Numbered from the stretch's first letter, positions 36,646 to 48,359 are shown. The stretch: 64,000 nt of DNA from Patiria pectinifera (GCA_029964075.1 CM057135.1:27331366-27395365), one strand, 5' to 3'. The notes: a model not told the origin generated them from the letters alone. Numbers and translations: made by a program.

Positions 36646-38364
36646 GGCAAGGGATCATTTATGCACGTGTCACAGGGGAATTGCATTGCCTAAAACACTG
36701 ACCTCTAATTTATCTGCCCTGGAGTTACCAATCTGTAAGTCAAAATAAATGTCAAGTTGATGCAATTCATTCACTTGGTCTGGTACACCGTACAATGCGA
36801 GTTGCTTGCATGATACATTTCATTAAAACCCTCCTATGCAAACATACATTCTGAACCAAAATGCCCTTTCAGTCAAAATCAATCAAGTGATTGTTTTCAA
36901 CAGTTGAGAGCTCCCTGCCTTCATAGAGCAGGATTGACTGGCTGTGATTGTTACGAAACCTGATTAAATTAAGCTCTGACTGTAGGAGATTGATAAGTCA
37001 GCTGTGCCTATTGGTTACCTGCTTTTGTCTCTTGATGGACACAGTGTCTGCAAGAAATATGATCTGACTGTTGGTGACTTGCTTGTGTAAAAGGCATGGC
37101 AGGGGAACAGGATTGAATTTTGGACGGTCTTTGACTGATCAAATAACAGGAGGGTTTTTAAAAGCTGAGCTCTAGTAACAAAAACTGAAGACGTTGTGAG
37201 ACTCAAAGTGTTTTCAATTTTGGACAACTGAACACACAACTGCATGCTGTCTGCCAAAATTACGTTGTCAGACTACATTTTGACAAAGTTTAGACACATT
37301 CATGCTTTATTGATTTTCCATCTAGCTAATCAATGGACTACCATCACAGTACCTATGTTACACATAGTGTAAAGTTACAAGGACAAAATCATAATTACAA
37401 TGAGTTGAATTTATAAACTGCACACCCGGAACGGGCCGGAAGTTGGAATGAAGCCATCATTGTTTTTGCGCCTTTGTTTTAAAAAAACGGAGACAAGTAA
37501 GACGATTAAACAAGGGACTTGGACAATAAACAGAGAATGAAATGTAGCCATACATACCGGTACTCAATGTAAATAACACATGCAAAACGTGTATCTTAGA
37601 ATTGAAAGTGGACAGTAAAACCAACCACTATGCAAAATCCTTATAAATAAAGAAAGAAACCAACTGATTCTCGTGTTAGGAAGCATTCACTGGACGCTTT
37701 GTTACAGATTATGAATGCAAATTGTTTTTCTCCCCGAGGACAAACAGAGAACTCAGTTCAAAACAGCGAGATCCATTCTCACCATCGCTTCTTTTCAGAA
37801 CGACCACTTTTCTCACGATAGAGGTATTTTTCCATAGTGTATCTACTGTACAAGCTAATTTCACTAGTTTGAATGGCTTTTATCTGGAGTGCTTAACACA
37901 AACACTGCTAGGCTGCTTTTCTTGCCAAGGACGTCCATCTTCATTTTTATGGCCTCTTGTGATTACAACTCCTGTCAGTTGATTTGTACATTGTAGCCTA
38001 CATGGTTTCCCTAATGAGGAACGGTCACCTGCAAACGAAGGCTTACATGTACGTGTGTGATGTACGATGTACATGTAACTAAATTCCTTATAAAATTGTC
38101 TGTGTGTGCATCCCAAGAATGTGTATAGCCAGAGGAAAAAATAACATGTACGGTTGGACATGGAACATGTATGCAAACATTTGACCACAATACTTGTCAA
38201 AAAGCACAATAGAGTACCGAAGTGTGACGTCATTTAGAACCAAGAGGTGTAGTGCAAACGAATGGAGTACGCGCGCATGTTGGTTCACGGGCTGAATTAC
38301 GCGCTAATGTCTTTTACACACATAATTGTGCGTGCGATGTATTCACTTCGGTTCTCTATATTCA
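36646..38364. other. Non-coding, nothing recognised
   Basis: Frames at 37015-37257 and 37880-38233 have no recognisable domain. ACATGTAC-type words are frequent around 38040-38180. Confidence 0.4.
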
Positions 38365-38520
38365 GGAACCATCAGTTTCCCGTCAGTCATGAAAGGAACC
38401 ATCGTCACAATTTTAAGGAACCACAGTCACAATTTTTAGGAACCATTACCGCAATTTTTAGGAACCATCCGCACAATTTTTAGGAACCATCGGCACAATT
38501 TTTAGGAACCATTGTCACAT
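38365..38520 (+). repeat. 22-bp minisatellite
   Basis: GGAACCATCG-TCACAATTTTTA units start at 38395, 38417, 38439, 38461, 38483 and 38505, an exact 22-base period, preceded by a diverged unit at 38365. Confidence 0.9.
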
Positions 38521-38781
38521 TTTTTTTTTTAAATAAGGAAACTGAAGTCTCATTTGAACAACTAAACTGAAGAAAAAAAATCAACTAAAAAATAGTCCAA
38601 ATTAGGTTTTGCCCTTCACCGACGTTTAAAATAGTCCTTTTTCACTTCTTTTATAAAAAAGACCTTTCACTTCTTGCATAAAAAGATAAAGCCTGTGCTT
38701 GTGTGTACCTGAGAATACCCAGAAAGTCTTGCTCGTTATCAAACTATCTATCTGGTGGTAAAAATAAGTCAGAATTGCTGC

Positions 38782-39133
38782 TCAAAAAGGGAATATTTGC
38801 TGCGCAAGCTGTTTTTCCCATCTACAAATCCATATTGGAATAACCTGCTTTCCCTTGTCGTCAATACCCCAAATCTGCAGCAGTTCAAACACGCTATCAA
38901 CTGATTTTCCCTGCAGCACCAATGTTCCCTCATACTGTGTGTGAAGCTCCTCTAGATCTGCGGCATGGCAGCTCAAGATGGATGTTGTCGACTGGCTGTT
39001 GCCGTTTTGACTGAGGCCACAGATGCAGATCATTGTACTGTGATGTCTCCCTAAACACCGTTTTCAAATGCTGCCGCCTCCCCATTCCATACTGTAGCTT
39101 CAGCTGCACACCAGGCTTTTTTACACTATCACC
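38782..39133 (-). pseudogene. Possible coding remnant in two overlapping frames
   Basis: On the minus strand two frames look protein-like. The first, 38930-39133, reads LQYGMGRRQHLKTVFRETSQ then YNDLHLWPQ. The second, 38782-39033, reads LEELHTQYEGTLVLQGKSVD then SVFELLQIWGIDDKGKQ. The DNA is richer in GC and free of homopolymers. A frameshift would place both in one protein. I do not recognise it. It could be a broken gene, a transposon fragment or chance. Confidence 0.25.
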
Positions 39134-39214
39134 TCAGTTACCAAAGTTGAAATGAATATGGGTCCGTCGTAAGCAGTAGCTTGTGCATCGGAGCCAGGTC
39201 CCTGAGCATCCTGA

Positions 39215-39740
39215 CCGCTGATGTCAGGAACCGGTTCCAGATTATGGGATCGGGTACAGTAAGTGCAGGCATGCAACTTTTCCTCGGATCCGCTGATTTC
39301 CTCGTTTTTCACTTCTCATGAATGTATTGAAAAATACTGTACAAAATCTTGTGTGGTTTGGAGTTTCCTCGTTTTTTTTTTTTCTAAATATCCAGTTGCA
39401 TGCCTGTAAGTAAACAACTTTACAAATTATTTAGTAACTTCTCGGACAATGAAAAAGAAAGGTTTTGAATGTCATTTGTAGGGAATTTTTAAGATGAAAA
39501 CCAGTCTACATGAAAAACAAAACATATTGCACGTTTATGATGCTCACAAAAGTTGCAGTTTTCACCATAAAGCTAACTGTACGCACTTGTATCTTGCTGC
39601 ATTGATACACCAATGTGGCAGTATTATCGTGTGCACCATTACGAACAATCTTAGAATTTCAGGGCTTGGATTTTTAAACGGGTGCTTGGTTCCTGTAGTA
39701 CCTGTAAATGCACATTCAAAAGCAGAACCATCGAACATAC
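39215..39740 (+). repeat. Dispersed repeat H, copy 1
   Basis: Shares with 62725-63500 the ordered blocks GTCAGGAACCGGTTCCAGATT, ACAATGAAAAAGAAAG, TGTCATTTGTAG, ATGAAAACCAG, CACTTGTATCTTGCTG and TACGAACAATCT. An extra ~130 bp with a poly-T run sits at about 39270-39400. Frames across it are not genes. Confidence 0.7.
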
Positions 39741-41777
39741 ACGTAGACCTGTAGGCATAGTCTAGAGTCAAGATGATGTTGAACTTTATATTGGATGTAC
39801 AAATGTATATGGTCACCTGCTGAAAGAGGACGGTATCACAATGAATCACTATCACCCACAAAGCAACGTCGTTGGAATCTTGTAAAAAGTCTCCCCCGAA
39901 AAATAGAGGGAAGCTAGTGCGCATGCGCTTTGGTCCATTTTTGGTCAAACGCTAAAATACATACGACAAAACAGCTACCATGAAGTTGCAAAAACGTCTG
40001 GTAATATCTTGCACGCTACTGGCTGAAATTTCAGAGTTTGGTTCGGAGCCAATTATACAAGGTGTTGAATTGGCACTGCATACATTGGGAAAAACAGGCG
40101 TGCGCATGACTCAACTGCTACAAGATTTCCAAGACGTTGTTGTGATAGCGCTTCGTGGGTGATGTGATAGCAGTTCGTTTGATAATGCCCTCTTTCAGCG
40201 ATTGATCACGTATCCACTGTTCAGCACAACGTCTTGGACCCAAGACTGCTCTCAAACAGGTCTTTAAGATGTCCGACCCGGATCTTTGACAGTTAACCTT
40301 GAATGTGATGTGGCCTGATGTCTTCAGCATTGCAACTCTATTTCCAGTTGCATGGTTCAGGAACCTTTCTCCATTAGGAATAATTCCATCAAGTCAGCGA
40401 TACTTGTCTGTGCTGGAGGCTGCTACGCATGAGATGCTTGCAAAAGCCTTTGAAACATGCTACATGTATTATTTATCCGTTTAAATTAGAACTGAGCCAA
40501 TACAGATTAGTTTAGCAAATGTCATTAAGTACTCTGAAACATAAGCTTGTCACATTAAATACATGATTACACATTCAAGAATGAAATAACTTGCTTCACG
40601 GTTGTTCACCAGTGTTACTTATTTCTTTAAAAAGCAAATCCTGGATGTATTTTACAGTCTTTGAACTATCTGCTGCAAACACTATTTTCTGGTATTTGAA
40701 AAAGTGACATTGACAACTATGCAAAATGCCTTAAACAGCAAGCGATGAATCTAAACTTCTTTTTTATTATTTAAAAAAATAATTTAGAAAAACTCAGTCA
40801 GCAATATTTTACATTATGAAATTAGCTGCCTACATGTATTTATTGTGTTTTTACTGTCATAAAATCACAAATTTCATTTCAGTTCAAACCCAACAATCTC
40901 TTTCAACATTGAACGCAGTTTAGTTTACCAATACAAAAATACAAAAATAAAGAATCCCCCCAGTTGTTTGTGACAGAACGTCCTTACCGAATGGTATGAT
41001 TAACATTTAAATGCGCTGTCCAGTCAGCACTGGTCTTAATTAAGTTTTCTGTAATTTACATGGGCATGCAATTCCAAAGAGAATTTGCAGAATTGCCATC
41101 ACTCAGTAAATTGTACGTTTGTGTACAAAGGCACAAATTTATTTCATGGTTGTTTATACCGTGTAGAACTGTGTGTAGTATTTTTTTAATCCGATTTTAA
41201 TTTTTTTATGACCTGGTCAAGGTGAAATTTAATATATTATGCTGTGGGTAGTGGGTAGAGTGGTTTTCAGTTATATATTTTTTTATTATTTTATGAGGAT
41301 GCATATTGGACAGTACTTTATTCAGACAGCACATCTGGTCATCCAGTGTATTGATTTTTAACCTTCTGGGGTTCACCATGCGTTGCTTTATGGAGTTTGT
41401 ACCAATTTGTGTACGAATCGGGAACGCAGTGGAACAGCTGTATGCTCAATGCTGTATGTCCGTTCAATGAGCTAAGCCTGCCGGCTTTCACTGAGCATGG
41501 AAACAAATTAACTGACGGTCACACGGGATGATGGGGATGACAGAAACAATGGCGGGATTAATCCTGCGTATCTGTCATTTTGTAGGTCAAGGTTTGGCCA
41601 TGGAAAGAAAGATTGGAAGCATATGTTTGTAAGTATTGCATTACGTGTACAAGTACATCAGTGTTCAGTACAGAAACGCAACACTGTTTGATCATGCTTT
41701 TAGTAAGAAATTAAAAGGGAAACGAATTGGGAATTATTCACTTTATAAATATTTACATGTATGTACGGTAAGTTAGA
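39741..41777. other. Non-coding, nothing recognised
   Basis: Frames at 39980-40162 and 40118-40330 overlap on opposite strands and have no recognisable domain. No repeat assigned. Confidence 0.4.
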
Positions 41778-42043
41778 CCCCGTTCCCACTTGATCCACCA
41801 ATTGGGGGATCTGATCCACCTTTTGCCAAATTGCCGGATCAGATCCCCCAATTGGTGGATCAGATCCGGCAATTGTGTGTAGTGGGAACGCTAACCGTTA
41901 TATAAAGTGGTGGATCATCAGATCCACCTTTTTTTGATCCACCTCTGACCAGACACAGATCCCCCCTGGTGGGGATCAGAGATCGGGCATTGCCGGATCA
42001 CGATCAGATGGGAACGCAAAAGGTGGATCTGATCCGGCAATTA
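41778..42043. repeat. Palindromic GATCCACC/GGATCAGATCC foldback element
   Basis: CGTTCCCACTTGATCC at 41781 pairs with AGTGGGAACG (41880) and GATGGGAACG (42007). GGTGGATC, GATCCACC and GATCCGGCAATT recur many times in both orientations. Either a nested MITE or a foldback with internal repeats. Confidence 0.65.
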
Positions 42044-42636
42044 AAGGACATCTCAAACTGGGCCTGGTCTAATGGCTTTGCTTATCATAAGCAAAAAGTT
42101 TTGCAAACTCGAGCCCAAAATTCTGTGCTAACAATTTATGTACTTTAGAGATAAATATACTTTAACCCTAACTCCCTAGCATGATTTACTAGGAACCATA
42201 CCCATCCTGGAAAATTCCAACACCATTATGGGAAACTGAACACACATATTTCTGACTTTGATTCTGGAGGTGTGCCAACCCAATGTACATGTAAAAGACT
42301 GTCAGTTTAGGGGTACTGTACCCATCCAGACAGATTCCAACAGAACATGGTGATGGGATTTGATGGGTTGAGTTCTGTTAGGGTTAATGTACTTTAGATA
42401 CATGTAAGCAAGAAAACGTTGCTGGTCTACGTACATGTATACATCTACCAGTAACTAAGGATTCTGTGCTTAATTAAAGGATTTGGCACAGAATTTCTCA
42501 GCCGGTGCTGTGAGAACTGAAATTTGATAATAATGCATAATTCTATAGTGATTGTTAGGAGAATCGTACAATTCTACCTTTATGCGTGTGCTATTCTGAC
42601 AAATTACAGAAAAGCAAAAACAAAACACCTTTATTA
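42044..42636. other. Non-coding, nothing recognised
   Basis: Short frames only. AAGGATTCTGTGCTTAATTA at 42461 resembles text at 51028 in foldback family I. Confidence 0.4.
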
Positions 42637-42988
42637 GGCCACCAAAAAAAATCTCCGGTTTCTGGTATGGAGCTTGCCCAAAAAGTGGTGCGGCGACGCG
42701 GCTTTTTTTTTTTTTTTTTTCCTGTTTTTTTTTTCTTCAAATGTCGGCTGATGACTGCAAATGGTGCCCGACTAAACTTAGTGCAAATACCGTTATAAGG
42801 GGAAGAGAGAACATACACATAAAGCTTATCGATCATATAACTCCAAAAAAAACAAAAAAAAAGCAGCAGGCAGCAGCCCAGTCAACCAGTGACCAGTGTG
42901 TTTTTTGTTTATCATCTTCTTTTAAAAAAACTTTTTCATTTTTTTTTTTACCGCGCATACCAGAAACCGGAGACTTTTTTTTTTGGCC
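42637..42988. mobile_element. Harbinger-like MITE with TTA target
   Basis: TTA at 42634-42636 and 42989-42991. The left end begins GGCCACCAAAAAAAATCTCC and continues GGTTTCTGGTATG; the right end is its near-perfect complement (CATACCAGAAACCGGAGAC to TTTGGCC). The 3-bp TTA duplication and GGCC ends fit PIF/Harbinger. Long poly-T and poly-A runs lie inside. Confidence 0.78.
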
Positions 42989-42991
42989 TTA

Positions 42992-43677
42992 GAGATTGAA
43001 TATGAATTTATGTAAATTTTTGTTCAAAAGGTGCAATAACATTTTATATTACTCTGCAGTTGTGATAGTAAGAATCACTTTACAGGTACAAATAAAAAAA
43101 TGTAGAGTGGATCATTTGTCATTTGCGCATTTGTTTCGTTGGAAGCAGAAAAAGTGCCCAAAATCAAAAGACGGTTGCTTAAAAAATAATGTGATGAAGT
43201 TTTAGCTCTGTTAATGTTGTATAAAAATTCGTAGAAATATTTTTTGGGGATCGCAATTTCAATTAAAAAGTTGCGTCATATTTTGAATTGCGACTGAAAT
43301 CAGCATCCAGAACACGTTCTCATTCAGCCGATTGCAGCTACGTGATGTACTGAACCAGCAAAAAGTAGCAAACGCGCGCATGTGCGTGTTGTCAACGCTT
43401 GGGTGCACCAATTCAATGACAAACCAACTATTAACAGAAATTTCCAAAAATACATCACTTGACTCATCTTTGGAAATGACCATCTTTTATCGTTTTCCTC
43501 AAAATGACAGCATGCCAGAAGGAGTAATTTCACAGGGAGTTTAGTGCCATTGTGTACTATCGTTAAACCAAGTAAACTTTTCAACAATAATTTGGTCAGT
43601 TACTTTTTGTATACTGCAAATGATGTACTCTATCTTTAATACTGTCATCCGATTTGTACTTCCTACATGTAGTCATC
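42992..43677. other. Non-coding, nothing recognised
   Basis: Overlapping frames on both strands around 43259-43587 have no recognisable domain. Confidence 0.4.
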
Positions 43678-43975
43678 GGGGAGTGTGGCCTAGTGGTTAG
43701 GGTTCATGACTCATGATCGGAGGTTCAGGGTTTCGAATCCAGTTGCTGGCCATTATGTTGTGTCCTTGGGCAAGCCACTTCAACCCCACTTGCCTCTCTC
43801 CATCCAGGAGTATACATGTATTGGGTACCAGCATTAGCTGGGGACTTGGGGAATAACCTGCGATGGACTGGCATCCCATCTAGGGAAATATAGATATTCT
43901 CATTCGTTTCATGCTACGGAAACCGGAGATAAACGCTGACCTGATGGGCTCATTGGCTCGTGACAGGTTTTACTT
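43678..43975 (+). repeat. tRNA-derived SINE, near full length
   Basis: The tRNA-like head has box A (GTGGCCTAGTGGTTAG) and box B (GGTTTCGAATCC). The body that follows (TGTGTCCTTGGGCAAGCCAC, TTGCCTCTCTCCATCCAGG, GCGATGGACTGGCATCC, TACGGAAACCGG) is the pattern of abundant marine deuterostome SINEs. Confidence 0.8.
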
Positions 43976-44509
43976 TGATGAATGTTCTCATGTAGTCATC
44001 AGATACATACTGTTCATGTCCATGGTGGCAGTAGAAAAATACCCTCTAGCTCTGAACGTTTTGTATTTTTTTTGAAACATGACTCCTCGCATTAATATCG
44101 ACACATGATGGTAGTGTTGCCTTCTCTTTCTGATGTCCCAGATTCTAATTTCCCAGAGGCAAAATAGGTCTTTTCCTGACGTGTGATAACCTTTCAAAAA
44201 ACAGGATGGATAAACTGAACAATAAGTTTGTACAGATCTATAGGGAACCACAGCATGAAATTGATAAAATACCTGTGTGTCATTCATGTTGATGTTCTTA
44301 ATATCTTTCGCTGACAGGGCATGACAAAAAGCCAAAGGGGGCATAGAAGCATGACAAGAAAATGTTGAGGAAATGAGAAATGGATCGCGAACATTGCGCA
44401 TCTGGGGAGCTATTCTTAGGCATCACACTTTAAAGGCAGGATCATTTGCTTTTATCACAAAAGTAACCCACCAAATTATTATCAAAAACTTCCTTGGATT
44501 AACCCTTAC
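43976..44509. other. Non-coding, nothing recognised
   Basis: The 137-codon minus frame 43988-44401 has no recognisable domain. Confidence 0.4.
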
Positions 44510-44880
44510 CTTCCCAAATCCTCCAAAATCCTCTTTGCAAAATGGAGGATTTTGCAGAGTTGAGGCTAAATGGCAAAGAGGTGTGGCTGATTTTGGAGGA
44601 TGCACTGTGTCAAGGTCTTGGGCCGGACCTTGTGTTGTTTATGCTCAGCCGTACTTAAATTTAGACCTAGATTATACTTGAAATCCTCCGCACTGCTCCA
44701 GGATGTCACTGGCTCTGCCTCAACATATTTACAGTGATTGCTGGAGGATTTTGCAGGATTGAGGCAGTGGTCACCCCTCCAAGGACCACATTCAAGAAAT
44801 TAACAGAATTTTGCAGGATTGAGGCTGTATGCAAGTTTTACATGGAGGCAGTTGGAGGATTTTGCAGGATTGAGGTTGCA
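44510..44880 (+). repeat. GGAGGATTTTGCAGGATTGAGG word cluster
   Basis: GGAGGATTTTGCAG followed by GATTGAGG occurs about five times with irregular spacing, plus two reverse-strand copies (ATCCTCCAAAATCC) at the left that could fold onto the first. Confidence 0.7.
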
Positions 44881-44899
44881 CATTGAGAACCCTAACCCT

Positions 44900-45252
44900 G
44901 CTCAATCCAACAGGATCCAACTACAGGGTATTTTGCATTCCCGCTAAATCCTGTTGGATTGCGCAGTAAACATATTGTATATCCCTGTTGAAATCTGTTG
45001 GATGCAGCAGGCAACTGAAAACATTCGTAGTCAAATTCAGTTGGGTACTGGTAAATAACGCCGAGTTGGACTCTGTTGGATTCAGCAGGAAACAGAAAAA
45101 TAAGGAACAGTTGGACTTGGTTGGATTGAGCATGCCAGTCGTTTTATATGTTCAGGTACCCAACAACTTTGCATGTTGGATTGTGTGGGACTGTGTTGGA
45201 TTGAGTAGAAAACTCATATGAGTAACCGTAGGACTCTGTTGGATTTAGCAGG
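44900..45252 (+). repeat. TGTTGGATTNAGCAGG word cluster
   Basis: CTGTTGGATTCAGCAGG-type words recur about eight times forward and once or twice reversed (TGCTCAATCCAACAGG), 20-80 bases apart. Adjacent to, and similar in style to, the cluster at 44510. Confidence 0.7.
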
Positions 45253-45911
45253 GTATGGCTGGGGAACTAATAGGGGATTTAAAGATTGTACTGATACTAA
45301 AGACCCCATGAAATTATTCTATCTGGCTTGCTGTCACTTAGAAGAAATCGAGCAATGTAGGTGATTTCCAACAATCAGTCAATTGACTGATTTTTGGAAA
45401 AGAATGCTATTGACGAAACCGTGTTTCGTGATGAAAAAGTTGTGCATGGTTTTACACTTGTTTCCTTGAGAAGTGTAATATCCATTGAGCTGAAACTTCA
45501 GCAGGTTAGGTTTTGAAGATTCCTCTTTGGATTTTGAGTGAAGTTATTATTGGAAATGAACAACATCCATGAAAAGGAAATACAACAACAAGAAATAATG
45601 GAATAAAAAAAGGCCCCTTTTAGAAATTAAAAGTAAGGTTTAATTATTTTTCCCTATATAATTTACAAACGCAATCAACCATCACAATTTCAAAACTTAC
45701 TCCAAAAAATTTACACTGTTCTCCGTCATAAAATTTACATCATACATGTTTGCAAAAGTAATTATATAAAGAAACTTCCAAAATGTATGTTAAGTTCGAT
45801 GTTCAAAATTTAGAAAATATAGAAGTTTACATCCACCACAGTTTCAACTTTACAGTGCGCGCTATATTTGCACAAGTTAACGTGTCTTCAAGCAAACTTG
45901 AATCCTCGATC
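45253..45911. other. Non-coding, nothing recognised
   Basis: AT-rich, homopolymer-rich, no frame of note. Confidence 0.45.
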
Positions 45912-45934
45912 CTGATTGGTCGATCCATGGCAAC
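45912..45934 (+). promoter_or_regulatory. Adjacent CCAAT (Y-box) and partial X-box
   Basis: CTGATTGGTC fits the NF-Y/Y-box consensus. It is followed directly by CGATCCATGGCAAC, which matches the RFX X-box consensus at 12 of 14 positions. A second CCAAT (45953) follows. The order is Y then X, the reverse of vertebrate MHC class II promoters. No gene start is visible nearby. Confidence 0.25.
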
Positions 45935-46190
45935 AACACTGTGGTATTATACCCAATAGCATGGCCGATATCGCACTCTGCGTATCTCGCTATCTATGCG
46001 TACGCCGTGTATCTATCTATGCGTACGCCGCTATCTATGTGTACCGCGTGCGTACTCCATCTTTACCGTGCATCGATTTTGCTTGAAGATAAATTCGTTA
46101 TTCCTCTCGTGCTCGTGTATACATTGTGTATCTTGCGTCCCACATACATACAACTCGGCCTTCGGCCTCATGGTACACGTGTATGTGGGA

Positions 46191-46680
46191 CACAGACCAC
46201 GGATCCTAGACACCAGGATAAACGACTGTTCTGAGCTCCAGTACAAAATCCACTGAGCGGACTTGCCTTAATTGGTTAGACGCGTGATAACGGGCATTAA
46301 TACCCGTTGGCGCGTAATCGCGAATTTTCCAGGTGTCCTATTGTGTTGGGTTTTTGCAAGACATCTAAAACGGAAATATTCATAAAACTGTAAGCAAAAC
46401 TACTCCTTATTTAAGATTTAATTGTTCTTAAAATTGTTTAAAAATAAATACTTCAGGATATAACAGATGGTATTGTGCAGTTTTTGTCGTCATAGATGAA
46501 GTATTTACCCGGGAAATAAACGTCAAATTTCGAGGAGAACAGCCACCGCGTGCAGTGGTCTTTGTTGAAAAGTATTCGTGGTATTTGCCACCAGTACGGG
46601 CCGTTATCACGCGTCTAACCAGGGGTTGGGCCGAGTCGTTAATCCTTGTGTGTACGATCCGTGCACAGACGCACTGCATT
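46191..46680. repeat. Inverted repeat pair around GGTTAGACGCGTGATAACGG
   Basis: The word at 46276-46295 has its exact complement at 46601-46620. Outer arms also pair (CCACGGATCCTAGACACCAG with the complement of GTGTGTACGATCCGTG). A short cruciform (ACGGGCATTAATACCCGT) lies at 46290. A GGCCTTCGGCC hairpin is just upstream at 46160. Confidence 0.6.
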
Positions 46681-46878
46681 TTACATTATTCCGTGTTCCA
46701 CTTTGAGCTCATGGGATAACTAATAATGTACCGGTACATGTAGCACCCTTAATATTGTAAAGATGAATTTCTAACCCTCACCATGCTATCTATTATTTTT
46801 TTCATAACAACAGCACTTCAGTTTCATTTTCAATTTGAAGGCCGAACAAACCATCAAATACATGTATGTAGTGTTTAA

Positions 46879-47393
46879 AGGGAAGATACAACATTTGCAA
46901 ACATCAAAAAACGAAATGATCAAATTATCACGAAATATCTTACTGGATTGTTAGGGAATGACAGTCTATAGCATCCTGTAAAATCGTGGCTCCTGGTGTT
47001 CTGACATTTTTCCAACGCTGGTCGGCCGACCAGCATGTCGGCCGACCAGCATTGGAGAAAACTGACTTTTTTTCAAAAGGTGCTCCTAATTTTTCATATT
47101 TAGTTATTCTGCATTTTCTTTGCAATTGATTACACACCTGTGAAGGGGTACAAGCCTTCTAAACTGATTCTCTGACCTTGCAGTCCTCCAAAGTCTATAA
47201 ATTGCTCCGTTTCATCTTACGTGGGGTCAGTGAACCAGACTACAAAAACATGGTTGGTTTTTTAGGATTTTCCAGCATCTCCGAACCCAAAACGTGAAGC
47301 AAGTCAGTTTAACAATATTTGCTGTAACATACTAATCCTCCAAATCCATTTATTTCTGAAAATTGCAGCAAAAGCAAATGTTGTACATTCCCT
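46879..47393 (-). mobile_element. TTAA-flanked MITE, copy 3 (inverted)
   Basis: TTAA at 46875-46878; the right flank is decayed to TATA. The termini AGGGAAGATACAACATTTGC and GCAAATGTTGTACATTCCCT are near-perfect inverted repeats. Internally a short palindrome around GGTCGGCCGACCAGC (47020-47050) forms a second hairpin. Confidence 0.8.
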
Positions 47394-47397
47394 TATA

Positions 47398-47726
47398 AAA
47401 AAAAGCATATTTATAGTTAATGAAGCAGAGGGAAAATGTGCAGCAAGCATTCTATCGAATTTCCCTTTAAATTTAGAATTTACAAAATGTGAGGGTATGT
47501 TATACTGAACAGGTACCGGTATGTATAACTTGTAAAGGTTTTTTTATTTTATGTTTTAATAATGTCTGGTGGTTTTTTTTTTAAATTACCGTAGTTTTGA
47601 CTTGCAGGGCCCATTTTGAAGAATAGTTTTGCTGAGTAATGTTACCCTGTATAAATGTGTTTTGTAAATAAATAAAAATAAATACATTTGTAAATAAACT
47701 TGCGATTATTGCAATACCCACTGTTG
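47398..47726. other. Non-coding, nothing recognised
   Basis: AT-rich, no repeat or frame of note. Confidence 0.4.
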
Positions 47727-48088
47727 TACATAAATAAATAATAATGAAAATTTATATAGCGCCGGTATCCGCCGCTTGCGGCGCTCATGGCGCTGCACTG
47801 CACAACAACCAGAAAACAATAAGAATAAAGAAGCACCTGGTTGACTCGACCCTCCACCCGTCAAGATGCATCGAAGTGAATTTGAAAGTCTAACAGTTCC
47901 AGGTAGGGAATTCCAAAGTCTTGGTGCAGCAGTTTGAAAGCTTCTCTCCCCCCCATAGATGATTAGCCATGTTTTCCTTGAGGAGTTTTTGTTGTGAGGA
48001 TCGTAAGCCCTGATGCCCCGGGGCATAGAGCTGGACAAGATCGCTTAAGTATGCTGGAGCGTCACCTTGTAAGGTCTTGAAGATGTAT
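47727..48088 (-). pseudogene. 5'-truncated LINE 3' end, frameshifted
   Basis: The minus strand encodes the C-terminal tail typical of CR1/L2-type LINE reverse transcriptase proteins. YIFKTLQGDAPAYLSDLVQL is in one frame, then GERSFQTAAPRLWNSLPGTV in the next. The switch falls in a run of seven C (47948-47954), so the copy is dead. It ends in a short TTATTATTTATTTA tail at 47727-47742 on the RNA-3' side. The 5' edge abuts other repeats at about 48090. Confidence 0.8.
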
Positions 48089-48123
48089 CAGATTCGAACC
48101 AGCCAGCCTACCGGTACATGTAC

Positions 48124-48216
48124 CTGGCAAACTTGGTGGTTAAGTGGCTTTTGACATATCTGCACTAGTGAGAAACATACGGAAGGTTGTGGGTTCGAAT
48201 CCCTCTTGAGCAAGCA
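48124..48216 (+). repeat. tRNA-like SINE head
   Basis: Box A-like (AACTTGGTGGTTAAGTGG) and box B (GGGTTCGAATCCC) with tRNA spacing. Arms do not form a full cloverleaf. Confidence 0.6.
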
Positions 48217-48231
48217 AATTTCTGGTTACAC

Positions 48232-48359
48232 CTCTATGTTCCGACACCCCTATGTTCCGACTGCACATATTCCTATTCCTAACCCTAACCCTAACCCTAA
48301 CCCTAACCGGGAGTAACACAATCTAGGTTGTCGGAACATAGGGGTGTCGGAACATAGAG
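48232..48359. mobile_element. Small inverted-repeat element enclosing telomere-like repeats
   Basis: CTCTATGTTCCGACACCCCT and the following ten bases (48232-48261) are exactly complementary to 48330-48359. Each arm holds TATGTTCCGAC twice. Between them sit four CCCTAA units (48277-48307). The total is 128 bp. No clear target duplication. It lies just after a tRNA-like head. Confidence 0.8.

Noticed and set aside
42591-42992. Lys-rich and Phe-rich frames
   Set aside because: They translate the poly-A and poly-T runs inside the Harbinger-like MITE.
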